From positions 24,772,740 through 24,836,739 of the forward strand of contig CAIIXF020000009.1 of the NCBI GenBank assembly GCA_903813345.2: DNA of 64,000 bases, in the 5' to 3' direction. This stretch comes from Owenia fusiformis (Eukaryota; Annelida; Polychaeta; Sabellida; Oweniidae). This document shows, in pieces, positions 20,206 to 32,100 of the stretch; the stretch's first letter is position 1, and each line of letters starts with the position of its first letter. The notes under the pieces are model-generated. The model was given only the letters and a program-made list of their open reading frames with translations, did no database searches and had not been told where the DNA came from. The position numbers and the translations under genes were made by a program.

Positions 20206-23200
20206 CTATATTGTGGCAGTAGGGTCATGTTTAGATAACAAAGCATCTAGCAGCTTTAACCTTGCCTTGATTTGCTGGAAATAAAATAAATATAATTTAT
20301 TGAACATAAAATCATTATTAGAAATGACAGCACTGTAGATTTGAAAACTGATTCTTACACAAGGTCCAAGTGTTCATTGATAAACTATACCAAATATATG
20401 TATTAACACAATTATCAACACATAATAAAGTTGGGAAATGAACTAAAAAATTATTTTCATGTATGAAATATATGTTTGTGTGCATTTACCATATAACGTT
20501 TGTCTTGAATTGATTTGTACTCACTTTATATTCATTATACTCTGCGTCCATTGGTGCACGGTCTTCTTTTTGTACTTTCCTGGAAATCGAATAAAACAAA
20601 ACATAAAACAAAATGTGATTGACTCCCAATCTAGTCTTGATAAAGACACTATTTTGTGCTTATGGTGCTTTCTTAAAAGGTAGAACACATAAAAGAGAGC
20701 AATCTATGTAATTTCATACATTTAAAAATGTCTATCTGAAAAATGAAAAACAAAAAGTTAATCTATGTTGTAAAACTCGAAATTGCACCCACCTTCCCGT
20801 TTGTCGAAGAAATTCATCTTCAAATTCCCGTAAAACCTTCCGCAGCTCTTTTTTAGTATTCCTGGCACCATTCTGCTCACTAATTAGTTCAGGCCTAAAC
20901 ACAAAATGTTCAATTATAAGCACAATTACAAACTACAGGTAAACTTATTTTAGTTCATTGTTGCAGCTTATTGACATGGCCAAGCAGAGATACATCGCCC
21001 ATACATTTGATACTTGACAAAAATATGTCACACCATGTCATCAATATTCACGTACATGAAAATACTTGTATAAACTTTAATTTGTGTACTTTCAACTTCT
21101 AGTCAATTGTTCTATTTTTTGTTGTTGTAATTTTCCTTTAGACTTTAGTATTTTATTCCTGCCGTATTAGTGAAAAAAAGCAAAATTGGCACTATAAGGA
21201 TACAGTATTTAATTGTGTAAAGATACTACATGATATAATTACTTACACGGTGAGCTCATGTAAATAAGCCTCGCTATTTTTTCTACTATTTTTAAAGTCT
21301 TCTGGTGACTTAGTATCATTATCTTCGACATTGTCGCCTGGGAAATCTCGTGTCACTGCAAAATCTTGCGTCGTCATTTCTTCTTCCTGCTCCTGCTCAG
21401 GTTCTGCCTCCACCTCTGATGTGGGGATTTTGATTGGCTCCTAAATACACAAATGGATAAATATTGCACTTGAAATTCAAATGGCTTGAAAATCACCAAG
21501 CATGTCTAAAGCATAATTAGAGCTTGGCACAAGTAAAATATGAGCAGTTTTCTTGCTATTTTAATGACAAGATGTCTTAAATCTGGAGAGTAAGGTCATT
21601 GTGTAAGAAAAGTATAATATGTACAGCAGTTTTATTGAAAAAGGTCTGATATAATAAAGAAATTACTAATTACAAATACAAAAAAAATTACTTTAAAAAA
21701 GATCATAGAAATACTGTAAAAAATTACTGAATACTTTAACTTCAATTATAAGCTGGGTGTCTCAGTTTTTAAACATTTTGTGAACAGAAAATGGAAATCA
21801 AAGCCTTTACCCTATTTGTACTTTTGGCACTTCCTGGAGCACTTTTAGGGGCAAATTGTTCTATGGTGGTGTCTTCTGGCACAGGTTCCAACTCTTTATG
21901 TTTGTCTCTTGGCTAGAAATATAAACAATGGCACAATTAAATGAGTATTTACACTGGAAGAATACAGCATCTACGGTTCCCACTCTCAATTACTAGGTCC
22001 AAAGCTTCATGAAGCAAGATGAGAATACAGTGCGTTACTTTAAAACTAAGAAGTACTCAGTTTTGAAATTAATGTTATAGGTTATGTGGGTGTTTTCTTT
22101 TCCTAAATTTGCACTGTCACATTTAAAAAATTAAACACTTCAATTTTTTTTGGTATCAAAGTAAAAGTAGCTATTAAAAGATATTTATATAATACAATTG
22201 TTAGTTTTAGATAGAGTTTACACTTGACTTACTGAGGCTGGTTTAGCAAGGAGTCTTTTTATGTTTCTGTATCTATCATATAGGGGGCGCATTAGTTCCT
22301 TCTCAGCTTTTGTACTCTGAAAATTGGAAAATGCAAAAACTGTCATAACATCTTTAATATTTAATAATGCATGTGTAAGTGGAACGCCTTTGGTACAGTA
22401 CCTCAAAAAGTTAATCGGTTCAACTGTTATTTCAAATGTTCCACTCAATATGTAGGTGTTCCACTTACAGATACTCCACTTAAATGGTTTTACTGTACTA
22501 TGAAGAATACAGTTTAGCAAAAAAACATAAAACTGTTCTTATTTAATATATTTTGTAATAAGCTCTAACGTGTGTCCTATAGTGACTCCATGAGCAGCAA
22601 CATTTTCAATAAATAAAAAAATCTATAAAAAGCTATTTTGGACTTACCGGCCTGCCGTGTATACTTTCAAAATGTAGCAAAGCTTTCTGAACTGCCAGTT
22701 TTTCATCTTGTACATGTTCCCTTGTCATTTCCTATCAAATAAATGAAACAAATGTGCATAAAATATTGAAAATAATCTGGAAGGGAATGTGTAGCTTACA
22801 GGGGTGGGATGAGTTGAAATCATATTTGAAAGCTCAAGAATTATTAAGAGCAGAATGCTGAATGCAAAAGAAACGCTATTTCTGACATTTGCATTTTTTC
22901 AGGAAACATTCATACTGTCCAAAATTAGGTTGTACAGCAATATCAGCACTTTAAGGTACAACATTAACCTTGCATTTTTTAAGGTATCATATTCATATAA
23001 ATGAACTCACATTGAGATCAGAATTTCTGTGTGCCTCAAGTCTTTTATCCTTTAATTTTTTCATCAACATATCAAGAGTTTGTTTCATGGTCGGAGGATC
23101 TCCCCCTGATGTCTCAATCTTGCCACTAGAGGGCCTTCCAGTGCTCCTGTTTGATGATGTAGGCCTGCTACGGTTGCTAGGGAAACCAGCATCTGCTAGA

Positions 23201-26200
23201 CGTTCACTAGAACCTGACAGAGATGTTGCCATATTCTCCTCCTTGAACTCTGTTAATTACAAAATAATAAAAATAAATGAGAAATGAGAAGATATCAGAT
23301 AAGAGTTTAATAAAACTTTATTATAACTAACATGGGAGCTGTTTAATTAAATATAAATATTTCCTTAGTATCTACTACTTTAAGGAATAACATGTATACA
23401 TTATTTATTTCAATAATACATGGTACAAATTCCAAACTGATATAACATCTTAAATAAAAATGATCTTTTGTCGGCTTATCTCTCACCACAACAAATGTGC
23501 TTCCAATCATAAAACCACCGTGCAAGTTATTACAACAAACCATTTCACCGAAATAATAAATATAATGAAATGTTTTAAAGGTATAATTGTGCAATCTCTC
23601 CAAACATTCAAGTTAAATGTATAATATGAGATGAAAATATTTAAAAAAACAAAATTATGATTAAACATTTGAAATATGTGAGTTATAACAGACATGGGAA
23701 TGGGGACAGAAGTACTGCTTTTTGTGAATCATTATTTTTACAATAAGGGAATGGGGTTGAACTTTCATTAGAAAGAGAAAATATTCACAATATAACGTTT
23801 TTTTTAACAAAGGGCCATGGATAGTCTAGTGATGAACTTGTCAGATCTTTAGTTCTAGAATATAGAAATATTTAGTGATAATATCAAATCATAAATATTA
23901 TTTGAGATTCCTTGATATTGAACAAATATTTCACTCTATTGAGGTGAATACCTGTACATCTTTCACAAGTGATATTCCACGAAGCCCGAAGGGCAAGTGG
24001 AATATCACCTTGTGAAAGTGCTACAGGTATTCACCGAAAATAGAGTGAAATATTTGTTTTATTATATCACTGTCTAGCTAAACATCCCTAATATTATTAA
24101 GTCATAGGTTAACATTGAAATACATTGAATCTACTCGGTTCGTCTGCCATTTTGACTTACACTGAACTAAATTATTTACACTGAACGAAAACAAATTCTT
24201 TGAAAATTCCCGGGAGCGTGGGATATCGCTAGATATCTCACGGTTGTCTTATCTGATTAGCATTGCCATTGAATATCGCCAGATATCCCACGACATGTGA
24301 CCCGGTTTTGACCAATCATACTGTCGCTAGCTAGATAGTGATATAATAATATCATTTATCGCAAATATTCAAAATGTATTAAATAACTAAATGTGATTTT
24401 TGATCAGCAATTAACCTAGAACTGAAGTTGAAGTCTAACTTGAAAATTTCTCACTAATTGCTTCATGGCCCTTTTAAACAAGTTATAAGTATTAACTTTT
24501 TATATGTACTGTAACTGTTATGAACCATGGTTATCATGTGGGAAAATGTTGGGGGAGGATGAAAGGGGAGTGGGGGGGGGGGTTGAATGCATATATTATA
24601 AATAATCAGCATTCATGACTGATATATTTTCGATTCGATACACAGTCTATAATACACATATAAAATATTGACTCAAAAACTTGAACAGATATACATTTTT
24701 GAATAGTGTTGCTTTGAGATATTTTGATTGTACTATAGACTGTGTGGGCCTGTTGACACACCAGCCCATATTTGCTAAAAAAGAATTGACAACATATCTT
24801 AAAATTATTTTTAGAATGGGTCTAAGTACAAAACACTTTAGATTAGAATAAACACCACCAATTGCTCCCTTTGATATAAAAAACGGCAAAGAAAGCAATG
24901 GTTTAAATATTATTATAAACATACACAATATAATAATAAAATAATAGTTAAACTCTTTAACAAATACATTGTTACCTTCTAGGTCATTTTCAATATTTTG
25001 TTGCATATCTGTGGCATTTTGTGGCAATTCATCCGAGTTGTGTTGCAACTCAGTTGAACTTTGCAGGGACTCAGTTGAGTTTTGTTTTTCAGATGTGATT
25101 TGTTGAATTTCTGCCGGAATGCAAAATACACAGTTATTCAAAAGTCAATCAAAATCAGTTAATCTTAAAAATACAAATATAGCTTATTCAACCCTTCAAA
25201 AATATGGCTTAAATAGTTCAAAATTAAAAACAACTGAGATTGCTTCTGCATTGGCCTAACTGCCATTTTCAAAATTTTCAATAATTTTTTGTAAAGCCCC
25301 TGTTAATACTTGATATTTAGAATGATTGCTTGTTAGAATAAGAATGATTCTACTGTGGATTCCTGTGAGTTCCTACCTCTGTATAATTCAAAATACATTT
25401 ACAACCATCTCAGAGAATAATTTTATCTATTATGCAACCAGATTTTGATTCACCTGGTTTCTCCTTAAATATCACACACAAATAACTTTTATTGGGATTG
25501 TATTGTAATATAGTTAATCACTGAGAAACGTGCATCATTTATGGTTTCCGTAGGTTGACCAAGAAAAGATATATGTTATCCTCCAATTCTTTTATAAAGA
25601 GTAACATCCCGATCCACTTCTAAGTTCACGGAATCAAGAAGCACATTACCTTTATGTAATATAATACAACATTTCACTTTGGTGTTATCCAATTCTATCT
25701 TTATGTTGAATGTCATACTGACAAAATACTCCACTTTATCAGACCAAAATCAACTACACATATGACTATAACTTTGTTAAATATCAATCTAATGTAAATG
25801 GATGTTTTTAATTTGTATGAATGATGGTGGCTTCCTCAGGCTATCAGCACATTTGTCATTATTTGTTCCCATAAAACAAGTGAAATTAAACCTAATTAAA
25901 TCATTACTAATGTTTAATATGCTGACACACAGAAGAGTGTTTGGACAGTAATGATAAAGTTTATGCAAATAAAAGCATGTATACAGCACCAGTAGTAGAT
26001 CGGTTGATGTATAGAAGAATCAACAGATAGTTACAAAGATGGCAGTGATAGTTTATAGTTGTGATAGGGAGGCATGAAGAGCAAGTCAACCCCCTCTTAT
26101 ATTTTACCTGTATATATAATATATAGAATATAAGAGGGAGGGGTGACTTACTCCCCATGCCACTGGAAGTCATCTCCCTCTATTATACCCTATATGAATA

Positions 26201-29125
26201 ATAGAGGGGGGAGGGGTGACTTGCTCTCCATGTAGGTACCATTATATAGTATGGTGAACACTATCCAAAGTCACTTAATTTCTTGTTTTCCTCTTGGATT
26301 AATGTGTTCTGTTCTGTTCTGTTCTGTAATTATATTTTTATTTTTTTACATTGTTAAAAATAGTTGTGTAATCAAACACAACATGTTTTATTCACTTACC
26401 TAAGGAGCTAAGCAGTCATTATAATTAAATTGTTGCACTATGAATTAATGTCAGTTAATTTATGATTTGTATTGTATGATCATAATTATCCTCTTTTGAA
26501 AATAACACACCACAACCAAATACTCATAGGACCTAATTTCCATAATTTTTCATTGTGTTGTAACTGTAAAATCACAAACACTGTAACACTTATCTTGCAT
26601 GCCCTTAAAAGTTACAATACAATCATTGAAGTATATAGTTTAACATCATTTCTAAGTTAGAAAAATGATTTAGTCAGAAAATAATTGTAACACAAAGTAA
26701 ATGTAACATGACATGTAACATATGAAAAATGTTTGTATTACCACCACAAAAATTGCCAAGAATTTCAAGAAGATCTTGAAATCATGATGATTGTATTGTA
26801 AAACACCTTTTAAAACTACAAAATATGACTACAAATATTCTCATACATATCATACACAATATCCCAATAGGCACAACTGTTTTATGTATTTTAGTACATT
26901 TCATGGTGCCACCTTCACCTGGACCATACTGATCATTCTTAAAGGGGTAGCAAAGACCAGAGATGAGTTGAGAATTAGTTTTGAATAAATTGTCACAATT
27001 TTACAATATGCCATGGTTATTTTCTGAAGAAGCCAACCATTCTGACTTCATTTTCAGGACAATTCTTCCGATTTTTTAAAAGGTTACCCAGATTCTGTTT
27101 TCTCATAAATTTTACTTAATCTGACAATTCTGCATCTTTAATTTTCAACAATACCTCAATTATTTTTTCAAAAAAATTAAGACTGTGAGGGAAACATAGG
27201 CACGGTTTTTGAAGATTGCTTTAAAATTTTACACTCTAGTCTTTGCTACCTCTTTAAATGAGGAATAATTAATTCAATGCCCACAATGAGAACATTTAAA
27301 TTCCATCACTTGCCCTAAACCAACCAAAGTGTACATAACCCAACCCAGGAACCATAACCTTGAAGAAAATGTCACCCAAGTCATGTATAATCAACACAAT
27401 TTCTCTCTAAAATTTGTATGAACTATCTAGTAATTTGCCTTAAATTCTTCACTGTTCACTACATGCCTATTGATTTATTTCTTGCTAATTCCACTCTATT
27501 TTGATCTATAAAACATGAACTTTGTGACATTTTCACCCAGTTAAGTGTAGGAGCACTGAACATATTTTACCCATGTTATAGTAGTTGTTTGTCCTTTCAA
27601 TAAGATACTGTTTGTCAAATACGAACATAGCGCGATTATCAGAGAGATATTCTGGGGAGACGTAATGACCATACTGGGCCTCAAATGACGCATCTATATT
27701 CAGAAAAGAGAAATATCATGTACACATTTCATACTGCAAGCTTGGTTTAGTGTATCTAAACCAATAGTCCACATAGGGGCTTCAACCTGAGAACTCCCAG
27801 GGGTACCTCTTTTCCATTCATTCTTTCATTTATGTAGCTTGATTATGATGAATCTCTGAGGGAGTGGCACCCTTACAGATGATCAACATAGATGTGAGGT
27901 TGAAATAAAATCCATGTTAAGATGGATAATAAAAAGGCATGTATATGAACAAAGAATATGAGAGAAAAACATAATGCCATATGCGGATATGATAACATCC
28001 ATTGTTGTGTAATGTTAAAGTGATTGGAGAAAATTGTCAATAGAAGCACCATCATATATGAGTACATCTAGTCTTAATGGCGTCATGTCCCTGTCCTCCT
28101 ACCTGCTTTCTCCCTTGTGTAGTGTGGATAACACATACAATGTAATTGGAAACAATTTCAGAGAGGAATAGGGCTGGAAAGAATTTACCTATAAATGAAC
28201 TCATACTGTCCATGCAATATTTCGGGTGTTAACAAACTCAAGGCTATCTACACTTACGTTTTAATTCTTTCCTAGCCTTCTGAAGATCCGCCATGTGTCT
28301 CTTCACCTCCAATCTGGCAGCTTTATCAGTCTGAGATGGCTGGAGAAATAACAACAAAGGATATAGTATATTAATCTGGGATGGCTGGAGAAATAACAAC
28401 AAAGGATATACATGTAGTATATTAGTCTGGGATGGCTGGAGAAATAACAACAAAGGATATAGTATATTAGTCTGGGTTGGCTGGAGAAACAACAGTAAGA
28501 GACGCTGTATTAGAATTATTTTTCGACACAATAGAGAGATTTGAAGCAATATTTTTTAGCCCCACATATCTATATCAATAGGATACAGATTGAAAATATT
28601 GATAACATAGTACACAATAGAAAATTGTCACAAAGAACATGAAAAATGAACACATTCATTTTATTCAAGTATGTCTATGTAAGGACGATAACAAAGTTGA
28701 ATTTACCTTATAGCCATGTTTGGTTTCAAACTGTTCTTCAAACTGTTTGATCTTCCTCTTCAGAGCTAAAAGTGAGTAGATAGAATAAGAAATGCTAGAA
28801 AAAATTGAATGCATCCATGTCTTATCCATAAATGAAAGTTAAAGGGACATTCCTTACTGTAGTTTAAAGGCACATTTTAAAGTGACACTTAAAAGTTTGA
28901 ACTAAATATTTTACTAAGAAGCATAACAATGCATAGCAATGGTTTGGTAAGAAAAACATTGAAATTCAAAGTTTGTAATTCAGCAATTTCAATATTTAGA
29001 GAGACTACTCCAGAATTTGGAAATTACCAATTAGGACACTCAAATGACCCAAAGGCAACTTACATTGTATTTTCTTTGTGAGTTGTTTCACTGTGTCTGA
29101 GTATTCATCATCATGTCTAAAACCA
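20206..29125 (-). CDS. FAM13: FAM13 exons 17-28: coiled-coil C-terminal half
   Basis: Exons 29125-29064, 28765-28707 and 28339-28258 give QLTKKIQSLKRKIKQFEEQF and KAARLEVKRHMADLQKARKE, the first FAM13 coiled coil. Exon 25110-24976 is a Gln/Asn/Ser-rich insert not recalled from vertebrates. Exons 23249-22233 give LDMLMKKLKDKRLEAHR, KLAVQKALLHFESIHGRP and KELMRPLYDRYRNIKRLL. The last four exons end ELRKVLREFEDEFLRQTGR, VQKEDRAPMDAEYNEYK and IKARLKLLDALLSKHD, the strongly conserved FAM13 C-terminus. Confidence 0.93.
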
Positions 29126-32100
29126 CTGCAACAGAAAAATAAATTATCAGAAGTCAGTCAAATATCCTATAAAATAACAGATATGGTTGGAACCTAAAAC
29201 AGACATGTAACCTGAAAAAGGTTGCTATACAGATGCAAAGACAGAGGAGTCCATATAAAATATGATTGCACAAAGCAAAATGTGAAGCAAAAAATGTGAA
29301 ACTAAATTGAAATGTGAAGCTATAAATGTAAATAATAAAATTACATAAAGTAAGAATAACTTAAAATGCATAAAGTAAGAATAACTTAAATAAACCTAAT
29401 ATGCAAAATGATGTTTGGTAATAATGCAATCAACTAAAATCAAAACATTAAAATTCAGATAATTGACCTTTAGCATATAATATTTGTGTGCAATCAATCC
29501 ACAAGCATTCAAAACAAGGCAAAGCATGGATTCAAATGGGATGAAGAAGGACAAATACTGTACATGTAAAAAACCAAAATGGTTCAAGATGGTGGAAAAC
29601 AAAATATCAACACATAAAATACCAGAAATGTAAATCGTGATCAATGAGCATGCACATTTAGAATTCAAAGCATAAACAGGGTGTTAGGATAAAAAAAATA
29701 TAGTTTGGCTTATTGAAATCTGTTATATCATGAACAGATTGTCAACAGGCAAAATCTTTGTCGAAAAAATCTTTGTTGAAAAAAGGAAATCTAGGATAAA
29801 GGACTGTATTATTATCATATATGGGACTGATTCAAAACTGCTGGGACTGGGTGTGCCAAAAAACTGAGTGAGCATTATTATATGAAATATGAAAAAATAA
29901 ACAATAATTTTAAGTGATGTTTCACAAAAGCAAATGTCAAGTAAAAAGGCAAATCACTGCCAAAGCATTATTTAATCATGTGTGAATAATAAAGGTTAGT
30001 AAACACAGTTTTATTTAACAAATCATTATCTTAATCAGCAGAGCATGTATTATTAAATTATTATTATACATGTCAGAATTGGTGTGAATCCGTGTAAATC
30101 TTATGATTTATCATTTCAAAGCTCATTAGCAGTATTTAAGGTAGAAGATTTTGCCACATATCCCTAATAGCACATCTAGTTTAGAATCTATCATGTGACA
30201 GTAGAAGAAAGACAATATGATGAAAAGTCTAATAATTGCTTTGGCACAAAAGTAACAGATAAGAATAAGTGAAAAGCTTAGAAAGTTTGACAAAGTTAAG
30301 AAAGTTTATATTGTACAGAGCAAGAACTTGTGATATCTTGGCGTAAATTGAATATTCAATATCTTGTACAGGCTCTAACCTTGACAGCCTTTAAATATAG
30401 TCAAGAGCCCTGTTAAAAGTTGAACAATACTGGTGTGAACCTCCAATAAACCTACAGTACTCAAATCTTGACCAATTAGAATTTAAATGACAACCAAAAG
30501 TGAAGAAGGTGTACAAAGTGAAAGATACTCTAATCGTTAATGCTTAGATGTGCTATGAGGGTGGGGCTGACAGACCTGTGGGGGAAGCTATTCTGCTCCA
30601 GGGGTGGGGACGGTGGAATATCAGTGTCGCCATGAGCACTACAAGAACATCATGCACTTGTAGTTACACTAGTATATAACAATAGTGCATGCCTATCATG
30701 TTTCTCATTGTATATGTATAGTACAGGGTGAACCAGATGCATGGTAACTGATCAAGATATTAGAGAGGTTAAGCTACATATAATGAAGAGATCTTGTAAT
30801 ATGAAGGTGGGCCTTTGTGACCCAGTGACCTCAAGGCTTTTCTGTTCCCCTCTCAATGGGTTCTTCCGGACACTTAAATACTCGTATCTACCTTTATATG
30901 GTACTATGTTATACCTTTATACTAAATGGGCAAAAAAATTCTACAAATGGGAGAATGAATTCACATTCATGTATAACTTCTCATAAAACTTGTAGCCTAA
31001 CCTTCCTATTCGCAATATGTAAACAGAGAGCTTGTAACATAACTTTTTGGATATATGTAATCTGACTGATGTAAGATCAGATTCAAAATACATATAAGCA
31101 GGGAATGATATGAGCATTTTCCAATCAATCAATTTGAGCCCATTTTATATGGGTGTTTAATTGGATTTATTAAATGATAATGATTTTTTGGACCACCTTG
31201 TGTATGTAGTACAATAGTTCAACAGCCAGTGATTACACACATTTAAAGTCTCACAAATATACAATTTTTAACATATATATCATATCTATCTTATATTCAT
31301 GTAAATACAAATAGAATAACAAGAAAAACAGTTTGAATTAGTTCAAAATCTGAGAATTAGTTATCTTAATATTGTAAAATACTTAGCAATAGCAAATATT
31401 TATTTGGAAGAATAAAACACAAAGCTAGCAACTAATAATCTTCAATGAGTCAAGAATTACACTTTTAAGACCATTCAAAGCAAAAGTGGAGGTGGAAAAT
31501 ACACATGTATGTATTAACTACCGCAGCTGTTAAGCACATTTTAAAGTTTCAATCACTCTTTGAAGTAAGCATCATAACTTATGTCTGTTATTATTTCTTA
31601 TAATTATTTTACAACTGTCTGTATCTGCTGTACATAAAAATGATAGCAAAATGGAATATACACTCACGTAATCCCCAATTGGTGAAAAATGAAATAATGA
31701 AGGAGCAATCTTTGGAGATTTTTGCTAGAACTTTTACATAGGTCAATAGCTACAAAACTGTCATCAATAGTTTGGAATAGTTTAACATGGTGGTTTGATA
31801 CATTGGGATATCTGACCGAATGAATCAATTTTGTATGAAAACATACCTTAATTGCAGTTCCAAATTGAAAACTTTGGGAAATAAATAATTATTAATGTAT
31901 GGTGTATTGAACTGAGATAAATATTTACAAACCTTGCTCTTTTCTTTATCTTAGATGACCTAGGGGAGAGTAGGACCTCCTCTTCTTCTTTTAGAGACTT
32001 GGCCTTATGAAAGGCAGGGGAGGGGCCATGTTCTGCTAGAATAGGATCTAGAATATAAAGTGTGACATTTTGAATCAAACTTTTATCAATGCACAACCAA

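Larger units (their letters stand above)
20275..28257 (-). other. FAM13: FAM13 introns 19-27: mostly unique AT-rich sequence
   Basis: Intron 19 (25111-28257) holds two adjacent hairpins at 26075-26225 ('ctcttatatttt'/'aatataagaggg' and 'ccctctattat'/'ataatagagggg') and a (ttctg)n run at 26306-26328. Intron 20 (23250-24975) holds a hairpin element at 23875-24365. No further gene was seen in these introns; short ORFs there are chance. Confidence 0.6.

Noticed and set aside
24647-24975. Extension of the 25110-24976 exon as a 164-aa ORF
   Set aside because: The donor at 24975 keeps phase with the next FAM13 exon; beyond it the reading is intronic.
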